A DNA stretch of 49,547 bases from JAGMES01 sp023128035 (lineage in GTDB: Bacteria; Bacillota; Halanaerobiia; DY22613): the NCBI GenBank assembly GCA_030627905.1, contig DAOVRZ010000028.1:1-49547 (forward strand), written 5' to 3'. How positions within the stretch are numbered: position 1 is the first letter of the stretch; every line of letters starts with the position of its first letter. Below are positions 26,730-36,934 of this stretch, piece by piece. Made by a program: the position numbers and the translations under genes. Under the pieces are notes generated by a model, which searched no databases, had not been told where the DNA came from, and was given only the letters and a program-made list of their open reading frames with translations.

Positions 26730-29700
26730 ATGATGGATAGATTGTTTAAATTCATTATTGAAAACACAAAACAGGGTAAAATTGATAAAGAAGCTGCCAT
26801 TGAAATGGTAAAGTTGGCGAAACAGGTAGATATTAAAGAGACTGAAGATATTGCAATTATAGGAATGGCAGGAAAAATGCCGCTAGCTGAGAATGTGGAA
26901 GAATATTGGCATAATCTTGAGTGTGGTCTTGATTGTATTACTCCAATTCCTGAGTTAAGGAGTAAAGATTTGACTGACTATCTGACTTATATAAATACTC
27001 CTGAAGAAGAAATAAAATTTTGTGTAAATGGTTATATGGAAGAGATTGATAAATTTGACTATAAGCTATTTCGATTATCCTACAAAGAAGCATCTCTTAT
27101 GGATCCAAATCAAAAAATATTCCTTGAAACCGTTTGGCAAGCTATAGAAGATGCAGGGTATGGTGGAAACAAACTGAGAGGCAGCAATACTGGTATATAT
27201 GCAGGATTTTCAAGTATTCTAAGGGATATTTATTTGCAACAGGTTTATGATGTTGAACCTACTGCTTTACCTATTTCTTTAATAGGAAACCTGTCGTCGG
27301 TAATTCCTAGCCGGATAGCTTACTTATTTGATTTAAAGGGTCCTAGTATGCTCATTGATACTGCCTGTTCATCTTCTCTAGTTGCAATTACTCAAGCCTG
27401 TGATGCATTAAGAAATAAAAAGTGTGATATGGCAATAGCTGGTGGAATAAAAGTTAACTTGCTTCCTAGAGATCATGAATTAATGAGGATAGGTATTGAG
27501 TCTTCTGATCGAAGGACTCGAGCTTTTGACAATACTTCTGATGGTTCAGGGATCGGTGAAGGAGTAGGTGCTATAATTTTGAAGCCATTAAAAAAGGCTT
27601 TGAAGGATGGAGATAATGTCTATGCTGTAATAAAAGGGTACGCAGTAAATCAGGATGGAAATTGTGTTGGCATTACAGCTCCAAATCCAGCAGCACAGAC
27701 AGATGTTATTTTAAAGGCCTGGAAAGACGCAAAGGTAGAACCAGAAACAATGTCATATATAGAGACTCATGGAACAGGAACCAAACTGGGAGATCCAATA
27801 GAGATAAAGGGTATTACAGACGCTTTTAGAAAACATACAAATAAAAAACAATTTTGTGCGATTGGGTCTGTTAAAGGTAATGTTGGACATTCTTCCGAAG
27901 CCGCAGGGGTTTTGAGTATAATAAAAACTGTTATGGCCTTGAAATCCAAGAAGATACCACCTAGTTTATATTTTGGAATTCCTAATCAAGCAAGTAAATT
28001 TAGTGAGTTGCCGATATATGTGAATACTCGTTCAAGAGAATGGGAAACGAATGGTTTTCCCAGAAGATGTGGTGTTAGTGCCTTTGGCATTAGCGGGACA
28101 AATTGTCATATGATTTTGGAAGAAGCTCCTGTTTATCTCAAAGAAAATAGACAAGTTCCATTAGTTGATGTTTTGACCCTATCAGCCAAAACCGAATTAG
28201 GATTGATAACTCTAGTTAAACAATATATAGAGTATATTAGAAAAAATGAAAGTACAGAGGTTTCAGATATATCTTATACTGCTAATACTGGTAGAGGACA
28301 TTACAATTATAGACTGGCAATACTCTATAGAGATCAAGAAGATTTATTGAATAAACTGAAAAACTTTCAGGATAGTAAGCAAATAGAGAAAGATATTTTT
28401 TACGGCTTCTTTAAGGTTATAGGTAATAACAAGGTCAAAAATCAAGCTTTTGAAATAACCGAAGAAGAAAGGTTGGTTTTTGAAAAACAGGCTAAACTAG
28501 AAACGGAGAAGTATTTATCAACTCAAGGTGCAAATGTAGATATTTTAGAACAAATTTGCCAACTTTATAAATCGGGAGCAGATATTGATTGGGAAAGTAT
28601 GTACAAGGATTCAGACCGAGTAAAGGTTAGTTTACCAACATATCCATTTGAACGTGAGCGTTGTTGGTTAGATATTCCCCAACGGATTAATGAAGTTCAG
28701 GATGACGAAAAAGATATGTATTTTACTGTCGAATGGAATAATAATGAAATATCTGCTGAAAGTTCACTACAAGATGATGGAGTTGTTATTATTTTTAAAG
28801 ATTCTAAAGGAATCTGGAAAAAGTTTTATTCAAAATGGTCGGAATTTGGAGTTGATATAAGGACAGTTGAGTTTGGCAATGAATATTGTGAAGAAAGTAA
28901 TGGAAACTTTATCATAAGAGGCGAAGAAGAGGATTATGACAAAATTCTTCTGGGTATAGAAGAAGGCAAACTTTCTAGAATAATTCACCTTGCCTCGATT
29001 GATGAAAAATTAGAGATTAATTCTTATGAAGAACTGAAAAAGTCACAAGTTCGTGGTGTGTATTCACTCTTTTATCTTATCAGGGCAATAGTCAGAGCAA
29101 GGCTTGACAGTAATGTTAATATTAATATTATTTCTGAGTATGTTTACGATGTAACAGGAAATGAATCAGAAATTTATCCAGAAAATGCTCCATTACTGGG
29201 TATTGGAAAAGTAATTTATCAGGAGCATCCAGACCTTAAAGTTAAGTGTATAGATATAGACAAAAATATGTGTTTTGAAAGTATTTTAAATGAAATGGGT
29301 ATTTCTGAAAATATATATCAAGTAGCCTATAGAGAAGGTAAACGATATATTGAGGAGTTCAAAGAAATTGACATTGAAACAGTTGAAGATAAGCCAATCG
29401 AGATTAAAGAAGATGGAGTGTACTTGATTACTGGGGGAACAGGAGGAATGGGACTTGAAATTGCTGCATATTTAGCATCTTTTAATAAAATAAAAATTGC
29501 GTTACTTGCTAAATCTCCGATTCCTGAGAAGAATCAATGGGATACTATCCTTAGCGCCAATGAAGATAAAAAGCTCTGTAAAAAAATTAACGGTATAAGA
29601 AGAATCGAAGAGAAAGGTGCAGAGGTAGTTTACTACAGTACAGATATATCAAATTTAAAGGAGTCTGAGAAAGTTATCAATGATCTTAAGGCTAAATATG

Positions 29701-30647
29701 GAAAAATAAGTGGTGTTATTCATGCTGCTGGAATTCCTGGTGATGGCATTCTGTTCATAAAGAGTCAGGAAGCCTTTGATCAAGTATTCAATCCAAAAGT
29801 ATTTGGTACCTGGGTTCTTGAAAAAATAACCAGGAATGAAGACCTAGATTTTTTCGTAATGTTCTCATCTGGACAGTCAATTTTGGGTGAGCCAGGATAT
29901 GGTGATTACACCGCTGCAAACTCTTATCTTGATTCTTTTGCGCCATTTATGAGAAGAAAGAATAGGAAAGCACTGACAATTAATTGGACTACTTGGAAAG
30001 AGACGGGAATGGCTGTAGATTATGATGTTAATCATGACGCTCTCTTTACAGCACTTACTACAGAAAAAGCTCTGGAAGGTTTTGGAGGAATATTAGGTAA
30101 AGAAATTAGCAGGATACTCATTGGTGAACTTAGTTATCTCCCTCAGTTCCTTTTCCTGCTTGAAAATCTTCCATTTAAACTTTCAGAAAAGATAAGTGAA
30201 AAAATACAAATTGTGCTTGATCAAAACAAGAAAAATAAAAAAGTTAATAAAAATGACCAGTTTGTCAAGCAGAGTGGAACTATGGAACTGAAAGGAAGAG
30301 ATGGTGAAGAATTTTCTGAAATTGAGATTAAAGTAGCAGAAATATACAACGAAATATTAGGATATATGGAAATTGATATAAATGACAGCTTTTTTGAGTT
30401 GGGTGGAGATTCAGTTATGATCAATAGAATGCATATCATTCTCGATCAAGAGTACCCAGGTGTAGTCAAATTAATAGACCTTTTCAATTATACTACAGTA
30501 GCTAGCTTATCAAAATATATTGCAAGTAAAGTTGGAGGAGAAACAGAATCTAATATAGACCAAGAATTAGAAGACTTGAATCAGATGTTAAAAAATGTTG
30601 AAGAAGGTAATATTAATATTGATGAAGCTATGGATTTGATCAAGTGA
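26730..30647 (+). CDS. Trans-AT PKS, module 4: KS-(AT scar)-KR-ACP
   Basis: The 1305-residue single-module protein begins with a docking segment (FKFIIENTKQGKIDKEAA). KS has Cys213 in IDTACSSSL, ETHGTGT and NVGH. The AT is replaced by linker ending VSLPTYPFERERCW. KR has ITGGTGGMG (about 900), HAAGIPGDG (Asp of LDD present) and YGDYTAANSYLD. The ACP serine is Ser1228 in GGDSVMI. The C-terminal docking tail is EDLNQMLKNVEEGNINIDEA. In KS, KR and ACP detail it resembles module 2 more than its neighbours 3 and 5. There is no DH, ER or MT. Two ATGs are possible: 26730 lies very close to GGAGGGG (26721-26727), so 26733 may be the real start, a difference of one residue. It starts 18 nt after PKS 2. 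Confidence 0.93.
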   Translation: MMDRLFKFIIENTKQGKIDKEAAIEMVKLAKQVDIKETEDIAIIGMAGKMPLAENVEEYWHNLECGLDCITPIPELRSKDLTDYLTYINTPEEEIKFCVNGYMEEIDKFDYKLFRLSYKEASLMDPNQKIFLETVWQAIEDAGYGGNKLRGSNTGIYAGFSSILRDIYLQQVYDVEPTALPISLIGNLSSVIPSRIAYLFDLKGPSMLIDTACSSSLVAITQACDALRNKKCDMAIAGGIKVNLLPRDHELMRIGIESSDRRTRAFDNTSDGSGIGEGVGAIILKPLKKALKDGDNVYAVIKGYAVNQDGNCVGITAPNPAAQTDVILKAWKDAKVEPETMSYIETHGTGTKLGDPIEIKGITDAFRKHTNKKQFCAIGSVKGNVGHSSEAAGVLSIIKTVMALKSKKIPPSLYFGIPNQASKFSELPIYVNTRSREWETNGFPRRCGVSAFGISGTNCHMILEEAPVYLKENRQVPLVDVLTLSAKTELGLITLVKQYIEYIRKNESTEVSDISYTANTGRGHYNYRLAILYRDQEDLLNKLKNFQDSKQIEKDIFYGFFKVIGNNKVKNQAFEITEEERLVFEKQAKLETEKYLSTQGANVDILEQICQLYKSGADIDWESMYKDSDRVKVSLPTYPFERERCWLDIPQRINEVQDDEKDMYFTVEWNNNEISAESSLQDDGVVIIFKDSKGIWKKFYSKWSEFGVDIRTVEFGNEYCEESNGNFIIRGEEEDYDKILLGIEEGKLSRIIHLASIDEKLEINSYEELKKSQVRGVYSLFYLIRAIVRARLDSNVNINIISEYVYDVTGNESEIYPENAPLLGIGKVIYQEHPDLKVKCIDIDKNMCFESILNEMGISENIYQVAYREGKRYIEEFKEIDIETVEDKPIEIKEDGVYLITGGTGGMGLEIAAYLASFNKIKIALLAKSPIPEKNQWDTILSANEDKKLCKKINGIRRIEEKGAEVVYYSTDISNLKESEKVINDLKAKYGKISGVIHAAGIPGDGILFIKSQEAFDQVFNPKVFGTWVLEKITRNEDLDFFVMFSSGQSILGEPGYGDYTAANSYLDSFAPFMRRKNRKALTINWTTWKETGMAVDYDVNHDALFTALTTEKALEGFGGILGKEISRILIGELSYLPQFLFLLENLPFKLSEKISEKIQIVLDQNKKNKKVNKNDQFVKQSGTMELKGRDGEEFSEIEIKVAEIYNEILGYMEIDINDSFFELGGDSVMINRMHIILDQEYPGVVKLIDLFNYTTVASLSKYIASKVGGETESNIDQELEDLNQMLKNVEEGNINIDEAMDLIK

Positions 30648-30680
30648 GGTACATTTTAAAATGGAGGTGAGTTGTAATTT

Positions 30681-33600
30681 ATGCAAAAAATGATGAGGTT
30701 TATTATTGAAAATATCACTTCTGGTAAGATTGAAAGAGAAACTGCAGCTATGTTACTGAAATATCTTAAAAATGCAGATATAAATCCAAAGGAAGATATT
30801 GCCATTATAGGGATTGGTGCAAAATTACCTTTATCAAATAGTATTGATGAATTTTGGGCCAATATTAAAAATAATGTCGATTATATCGGAAGACTTCCTG
30901 AATCAAGAAAGTCTGACATTGAAAGATATTATAATTACACTGGGCTGGAGAATACTAAGGATCTTAAGTATTCGGAATGTGCATATATAGAGGATATTGA
31001 TAAGTTCGACTATAGATTATTTCGCCTTTCTCCGAACGAGGCTAATCTAATGGATCCTTATCAGAGATTGTTTCTTCAAGCTGCATGGAATGCAATTGAA
31101 GATGCTGGTTATAGTGGAAAAAAAAGTTCCGGAAGTAAAACGGGAGTCTATGTAGGATATGCAAGTAATGCAAAAGATTGTTATCTAAAAATGATTTTAG
31201 ATGTTGATCCGTCCTTAATGGCTGATGCAGGAGTGGGAAATGTTACTGCTATGCTCCCAAGTAGAATTGCTTATTTGCTAGATTTAAAAGGACCTACAAT
31301 GGTATTGGATACAGCTTGCTCTTCTTCTATGATATCTGTTCATCTTGCATGTCAGGCATTACAGACAGGTGATTGTGATATGGCAATTGCTGGTGGAATC
31401 AAAATGAATCTTCTTCCAGTGGATAAGGAATATTTGAAAATGGGTATTGAATCTTCTGATGGGAGAACTAGAACATTTGATGAATACTCTGATGGAGCTG
31501 GTATGGGAGAAGGAATTATTACGATTGTATTAAAGCCACTTAGTAAAGCCAAACGGGACAAGGATAATATCTATGCAGTTATTAAAAGTAGTGCAGTAAA
31601 TCAGGATGGTTCGTCGATTGGTATTACAGCACCTAATCCTGATTCACAGAGAGATGTTATATTAAAAGCATGGGAAAAAGCTGATATTAATCCAGAAACT
31701 CTTTCATATATTGAAGCCCATGGAACAGGAACAGAACTTGGAGATCCACTTGAAATAGATGGTCTTGAGAAGGCTTTTAGAAGATATACGGATAAAAATC
31801 AAATCTGTGCCTTAGGAACTATTAAAACAAATTTGGGACATGGGTATGAGAGTGCTGGACTGGCTGGATTGTTGAAATGTATTCTTATTCTTAAAAATCG
31901 ACAAATTCCACCCAATCTTTTCTTTAATAAACCAAATTCCAAAATTGATTTTACCAAATCTCCAATTTATGTTAACAATAAACTGAGAAAGTGGGATAAT
32001 CAAGACTTACCTATGAGATGTGCTATAAGTTCTTTTGGATTCAGCGGAACAAACTGCCATATGGTTTTGGAAGAAGCACCAATTATTGAGCGGAAAGGTG
32101 AAGTTTCAAATGTTCATATATTTACTCTCTCAGCTAAAAGTAGTAATGTTTTAGAAAATTTAATATCAAACTACATACAATTTTTAGAAAAATCAAATGA
32201 AGTTGAACTGGGAGATATCTGTTATACTGCTAACGCAGGAAGGGGACATTATAAATTTAGATTTGCTACAGTAGTGACGACTTTGGAAGAATTGAAGGAA
32301 AAGTTAAGGAAAGTTCTAGATGAAGGACTGGATTGTTTAAAAAACTATTCTGGATATTTTGCTGCTCATAAGATTGTACCGCAGAATAAAAAAGAAAAGT
32401 TGACTGGAGAAATAACTGAAAAAGATAGAATTAATTTTAGCAGACAAGCACAGGAAAAAATTAAGAGTTTTATAGAATCTAATAGAGAGAATATCGAGTG
32501 TTTAACTGAAATTGCTCAGCTTTACATTCAAGGGGCAGAAGTTCAATGGGATGAATTATACAAAAACGAAGCTGTGAGAAAAATTAGCTTGCCTACCTAT
32601 CCTTTTGAGGATAATAGATGTTGGATTAATATTCCTGAAGGTGAAAAGAAGATTCCTCTGGAGAATAAAGCGGATAAATTCTATACAATTGGCTGGCAGG
32701 TTGAAAAGATATCCTCTAATGATAGTGTATTAGTAGATGGAAGTGTACTTATTTTTAAAGGAGAAAAGGATATAAGTGATGCTATAACTGAGAAATATAT
32801 TTTAGATGGTAGAGAAGTAATAGAAGTAGAGATGGGATCTTCATTTAAAGAAATAAACAAAAATAAATACATTATATCAGGAGAAGAAGAAGATTATTAC
32901 GAATTAATGAAAGTAATGAAAAACAGGAACCTATCTAAGATTATTCATATGATGACATTAAATAATAACACTGAGATCGGAACATTAAATGAACTTGAAG
33001 ATCATCAGAAAAAAGGTGTATTAAGTCTTACTTACTTAACAAGAGCAATTGATCGAGCTGAGATTCATCAAGAACTGGATGTAGTATTAATTTCCGATTA
33101 TACAACTCAAATAAACGGTTTTGAGGAAAGGATAAAACCAGAAAATACAATTCTTTTTGGGATGGGAAAAGTTGTAAGGAAAGAACAATTTAATGTATTA
33201 TGCCGTTGTATTGATATTGATGACAGCACAACAGTTCAAGATATTTTTCCTGAATTAGAATTAATCAGTGATTGGTATAATGTAGCATACAGAAGAGGTG
33301 TTCGCTATGTTGAGGAGTTTAGGGAAATAGATGTAGACCTAGCTGAAGATAGAAATATTGAAATAAAAGCAGATGGTGTTTATGTTGTTACAGGTGGAAT
33401 GGGTGGAATAGGTCTTGAAGTTGCTAAATACCTTGCTTCCAAAGAGAAAGTTATACTTGGTTTAATTAATAGAACTCCAATCCCCGATCGTGGAGACTGG
33501 AATAGAATTATTGAAGCTGCTGCAGATATGAATACTATTAAGAAAATTAAAGAAATAAGAGAAATTGAAGCAATGGGTGCAATAGTTGAGTGTTTTAGTG

Positions 33601-35879
33601 CTAACATTGCAAACTTTAAAGAAGTAGAAAATGTACTAAATGAAATAAGAAAAAGATATGGAAAAATTAATGGATTAGTACACGGAGCAGGTGTAGGTGG
33701 CGCAGCACCTATTTTGACCAGAACAAAAGAGGAGTTTAATCAGATATTTTCTCCAAAGGTCTATGGAACATGGATTCTTGATAAGTTAACTAGAAATGAT
33801 GAACTTGACTTTTTCATTTTATTTTCATCAATTGCGACAATGTTCAGTGCTCCAGGACAGGGCGATTATATTGCTGGTAACGCATATTTAGATTCATACT
33901 CCTATTATAGGAACATGTTGGGCAAAAGGACTATAACTATTAACTGGTCTACATGGAAAGAAACTGGAATGTCTGTACATCATGATTTTACTATTGACAC
34001 TCTTTTCAAAACACTTCTTAATCAGGAAGGTATTGGAAATATGGATATAGTAATAAATAAAGATATTCCTAGAGTTCTTATAGGGGAAATTAATTATACT
34101 GGTTCAGTTATTTACCTTATTGAAAAATTTATGCTTAAATTGTCTAATAAAATAAGGAAGTTGCTTTATTTACATATTGGCCATATAAAAAAGAAAGGAA
34201 AAAGAAAAGAGGGAACAGGAAACGGGGAAGTAAAGATTACAGGCAGAGAGAATGATGAGTATTCTGAACTGGAATTAAAAGTAGGTAAAATAATGGCCGA
34301 AATATTAGGCTTTTCTGAGATCGGAATTTACGATAACTTTTATGAGTTAGGTGGAGATTCAATATCTGGGCTTAAAATTGCCAACTCGATTCAAAATGAT
34401 CTTGGCATACAAATAAGTGTAGTTGATTTGTTGACTTTTATCACAATTGCTGATATTGCAAAGCACCTAGAGAGTTTGGGTAGTGACGAATCAGTAGAAT
34501 GTAAGAATACATACTCTGCAATTGAGCCAGTAGAGAAAATGGATTATTATCCAGCCTCATCAGCGCAGAAGAGATTATTCTTTATTAATGAGATGGAAGG
34601 AAGCAATATTAACTACAACATTTATCAAGTCGTTTTAATTGAAGGAATGCTAGATATTCAGCGTTTTAAAGATAGTTTTAAACAGCTGATCAAAAGGCAT
34701 GAATCTTTAAGAACTTATTTCAAGGTAATAAATGAAGAAGTAGTTCAAATCATAAAAGATGAAGTAGATTTCGATATAGAAGTTGTTAATACAAGGGAAG
34801 ACTTAATAGATGATGAAATAAATAAGTTTATCACACCTTTTTCTCTGTCAGAGGCTCCGCTTCTTAGAATCAAGTTTTTAAAAATATCTGACCAGAAATA
34901 TGTAGTGATTTTAGATATGCATCATATCATTACTGATGGAGTTTCTATTGATATACTGATTAATGAATTTACTGCATTATACGAAGGAAATGAATTGGAT
35001 GAACTTAGGATTCAATATAAAGATTATGCTGTACATCAGAATCAGATTCAAAATAGTGATCTGTTAACTAAACAGGAGGAGTATTGGCTGGAAATGTTTG
35101 CAGGGGAAATACCAGTGCTGAATCTGCCAACAGATTATCCTAGACCTAAAGTAAAAAGCTTTGAAGGTAGTACAGTATCGAGAGAATTAAGTAGTGATTT
35201 ACTTGAACATATTTATACTTTGGCAAAGGATACGGATACGACCCTTTTTGTAGTATTACTTTCAACATACTATATTTTGCTTTATAAATATTCTGCACAA
35301 GATGATATTATTATCGGGACTCCTATTGTTGGACGCTACAATGCTGATTTGGAAAAAATAATAGGTATGTTTGTAAATACATTGGTATTGAGATGTAGAC
35401 CTAATTGGGCAAAAACTTATAAAGAATTTTTACAAGAAGTCAAAACTAACTCATTAAATGCTTTTGACAATCAGGATTGCCAGCTTGAGGAGTTTTTAAC
35501 AAAATTAAAGATTAAAAGAGATGTTAGCAGAAATCCTTTATTTGATGTTATGTTTGTTCTTCAAAATGTAGGAGTAAATGAAATTTGTTTAAAAGATATG
35601 AAAATAAGTTCTTATGATTTGGAAGAAAAGGCAGCATTATTTGATCTTGAACTAGAAGCATATGAAAGAGATAATAACTTAACTCTAAATTTAAATTATT
35701 CTACAAAACTTTATAAAAAAGAATCAGCTATAAGAATATTGGATGATTATGTAGGGCTGTTGAATATCATATGTGATAATATTGATTTGAAAATTGGAGA
35801 TATGCGTATCAACAGTGCAATGAAGATTGAGGAAGAATCACCGTTGGATATTGAGGATGATTTTACATTTAATTTCTGA
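30681..35879 (+). CDS. PKS-NRPS hybrid, module 5: KS-(AT scar)-KR-ACP-C
   Basis: The 1732-residue protein ends the polyketide part and begins the peptide part. It opens with docking segment MMRFIIENITSGKIERETAA. KS has Cys213 in LDTACSSSM, EAHGTGT and NLGH. The AT is absent, with linker SLPTYPFEDNRCW. KR has VTGGMGGIG (about 903), HGAGVGGAA (no LDD Asp) and GQGDYIAGN. The carrier serine is Ser1227 in GGDSISG, more NRPS-like than the other ACPs. A complete condensation domain follows (about 1289-1710): YYPASSAQKRLFFI, HHIITDG with catalytic His1415, and GMFVNTLVLR. No adenylation domain follows, so this C domain must use the amino acid loaded by the first A-PCP of the separate NRPS at 41112. 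GGAGGTGAG lies before ATG 30681. Confidence 0.94.
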   Translation: MQKMMRFIIENITSGKIERETAAMLLKYLKNADINPKEDIAIIGIGAKLPLSNSIDEFWANIKNNVDYIGRLPESRKSDIERYYNYTGLENTKDLKYSECAYIEDIDKFDYRLFRLSPNEANLMDPYQRLFLQAAWNAIEDAGYSGKKSSGSKTGVYVGYASNAKDCYLKMILDVDPSLMADAGVGNVTAMLPSRIAYLLDLKGPTMVLDTACSSSMISVHLACQALQTGDCDMAIAGGIKMNLLPVDKEYLKMGIESSDGRTRTFDEYSDGAGMGEGIITIVLKPLSKAKRDKDNIYAVIKSSAVNQDGSSIGITAPNPDSQRDVILKAWEKADINPETLSYIEAHGTGTELGDPLEIDGLEKAFRRYTDKNQICALGTIKTNLGHGYESAGLAGLLKCILILKNRQIPPNLFFNKPNSKIDFTKSPIYVNNKLRKWDNQDLPMRCAISSFGFSGTNCHMVLEEAPIIERKGEVSNVHIFTLSAKSSNVLENLISNYIQFLEKSNEVELGDICYTANAGRGHYKFRFATVVTTLEELKEKLRKVLDEGLDCLKNYSGYFAAHKIVPQNKKEKLTGEITEKDRINFSRQAQEKIKSFIESNRENIECLTEIAQLYIQGAEVQWDELYKNEAVRKISLPTYPFEDNRCWINIPEGEKKIPLENKADKFYTIGWQVEKISSNDSVLVDGSVLIFKGEKDISDAITEKYILDGREVIEVEMGSSFKEINKNKYIISGEEEDYYELMKVMKNRNLSKIIHMMTLNNNTEIGTLNELEDHQKKGVLSLTYLTRAIDRAEIHQELDVVLISDYTTQINGFEERIKPENTILFGMGKVVRKEQFNVLCRCIDIDDSTTVQDIFPELELISDWYNVAYRRGVRYVEEFREIDVDLAEDRNIEIKADGVYVVTGGMGGIGLEVAKYLASKEKVILGLINRTPIPDRGDWNRIIEAAADMNTIKKIKEIREIEAMGAIVECFSANIANFKEVENVLNEIRKRYGKINGLVHGAGVGGAAPILTRTKEEFNQIFSPKVYGTWILDKLTRNDELDFFILFSSIATMFSAPGQGDYIAGNAYLDSYSYYRNMLGKRTITINWSTWKETGMSVHHDFTIDTLFKTLLNQEGIGNMDIVINKDIPRVLIGEINYTGSVIYLIEKFMLKLSNKIRKLLYLHIGHIKKKGKRKEGTGNGEVKITGRENDEYSELELKVGKIMAEILGFSEIGIYDNFYELGGDSISGLKIANSIQNDLGIQISVVDLLTFITIADIAKHLESLGSDESVECKNTYSAIEPVEKMDYYPASSAQKRLFFINEMEGSNINYNIYQVVLIEGMLDIQRFKDSFKQLIKRHESLRTYFKVINEEVVQIIKDEVDFDIEVVNTREDLIDDEINKFITPFSLSEAPLLRIKFLKISDQKYVVILDMHHIITDGVSIDILINEFTALYEGNELDELRIQYKDYAVHQNQIQNSDLLTKQEEYWLEMFAGEIPVLNLPTDYPRPKVKSFEGSTVSRELSSDLLEHIYTLAKDTDTTLFVVLLSTYYILLYKYSAQDDIIIGTPIVGRYNADLEKIIGMFVNTLVLRCRPNWAKTYKEFLQEVKTNSLNAFDNQDCQLEEFLTKLKIKRDVSRNPLFDVMFVLQNVGVNEICLKDMKISSYDLEEKAALFDLELEAYERDNNLTLNLNYSTKLYKKESAIRILDDYVGLLNIICDNIDLKIGDMRINSAMKIEEESPLDIEDDFTFNF

Positions 35880-35926
35880 TCTAAATTTCAATGATTCAAA
35901 TTAACAAAATAAAAGGAGTGATCAAA

Positions 35927-36787
35927 ATGAGTATTGTAGGAGTTATTGGTGCAGGGGTAATGGGAGCAGGTGTTACTCAAAGTGTTGCTCAAGCCGGACA
36001 TGAAGTAATATTACTTGATTTATCAGAAGAGGTATTACAAAAAGCATGTGATGAAATCAAAAAAAACATGAGGTTTCAGGCGTTTTTTAACAAGTCAAGT
36101 AAAGGAGTCTCTTTTGAAGATGTAATGCAAAAAATAAAATTAACTACAGATTATGATCTGTTAAAGAGAGCAGATGTGATCATTGAAAATGTACCTGAAA
36201 TTTGGCTTACAAAAAAAGAAGTATATCAAAAATTAAATGATGTATGCCAGGAAACCTGTATTTACCTTGTAAATACTTCATGTATCTCCATTACAAAGGT
36301 TGCAGCACTTATGGATGATCCCTCAAAAGTGATTGGAGTACATTTTATGAATCCTGTTCCTCTAAAAAACACTGTAGAGGCAATTAAAGGATATCATACT
36401 TCGGAAGAAACTATCCAGCAAACGAATGATTTTTTAAGTAGTATTGGAAAAGAAGCGGTGCTAGTTAATGACTTGCCAGGTTTTGTATCAAATAGAATAT
36501 CACATTTATTAATGAATGAGGCTGCTTTTGTTGTGCAGGATCAGGTAGCTGAGCCAAAAGATGTCGATAAAATTTTCAGAGAGTGTTTTGGTCATAAAAT
36601 GGGACCATTGCAAACGGCAGATCTTATCGGATTAGATACTGTGGTAAATTCTTTAGATATATTATATGAGAGTTATCAGGATCCTAAATTTAAAGTTTGT
36701 CCACTTCTTCGTAAAATGACAGAAGCAGGGCTTAATGGAAGAAAGTCTGGTCAAGGTTTTTATACTTATGATGAATATAATATATAA
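35927..36787 (+). CDS. 3-hydroxyacyl-CoA dehydrogenase homologue (FkbK/ZmaG-class, hydroxymalonyl-ACP route)
   Basis: The 286-residue NAD-dependent enzyme begins with the Rossmann motif IVGVIGAGVMGAGV. It carries the family's catalytic-histidine stretch VIGVHFMNPVPLKNTVE, then NDLPGFVSNRI and a C-terminal GLNGRKSGQGFYTYDEY, all typical of 3-hydroxybutyryl-CoA dehydrogenases. Next to ACP, acyl-CoA dehydrogenase and FkbH-like genes it most likely oxidises glyceryl-ACP (2,3-dihydroxypropionyl-ACP) to the semialdehyde, as in methoxymalonyl and zwittermicin pathways. The open frame reaches 35891, but ATG 35927 has AAAAGGAGTG upstream and gives the standard N-terminus. It lies 47 nt after the hybrid PKS. 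A primary-metabolism role is possible but unlikely in this context. Confidence 0.88.
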   Translation: MSIVGVIGAGVMGAGVTQSVAQAGHEVILLDLSEEVLQKACDEIKKNMRFQAFFNKSSKGVSFEDVMQKIKLTTDYDLLKRADVIIENVPEIWLTKKEVYQKLNDVCQETCIYLVNTSCISITKVAALMDDPSKVIGVHFMNPVPLKNTVEAIKGYHTSEETIQQTNDFLSSIGKEAVLVNDLPGFVSNRISHLLMNEAAFVVQDQVAEPKDVDKIFRECFGHKMGPLQTADLIGLDTVVNSLDILYESYQDPKFKVCPLLRKMTEAGLNGRKSGQGFYTYDEYNI

Positions 36788-36859
36788 GTTATAAAGTAGA
36801 CTCTAGTGGTAGATTTTTTCTGTATTCTTAATGGATGTACATTTGGATGAACAGGTAAT

Positions 36860-36887
36860 TTGACAAATCATGTACAAGCATTACATT
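36860..36887 (+). promoter_or_regulatory. Possible internal promoter before the ACP gene
   Basis: A perfect TTGACA (36860-36865) is followed after 16 nt by TACATT (36882-36887), a 4-of-6 match to TATAAT. It lies in the 147-bp gap between the hydroxyacyl dehydrogenase and the ACP, about 50 nt before the ACP start. It could boost expression of the extender-unit genes. Confidence 0.3.
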
Positions 36888-36934
36888 CGTTTTGAGTTAA
36901 AACTAAACATAAATTTTAAGTGAGGTGCGTTAAG

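Noticed and set aside
15107..35879. Possible hidden dehydratase, enoylreductase or methyltransferase domains between KS and KR
   Set aside because: The space is filled by the KS-AT linker, the post-AT linker and the structural half of the KR. No HxxxGxxxxP (DH) or SAM-binding motif was found in any module.
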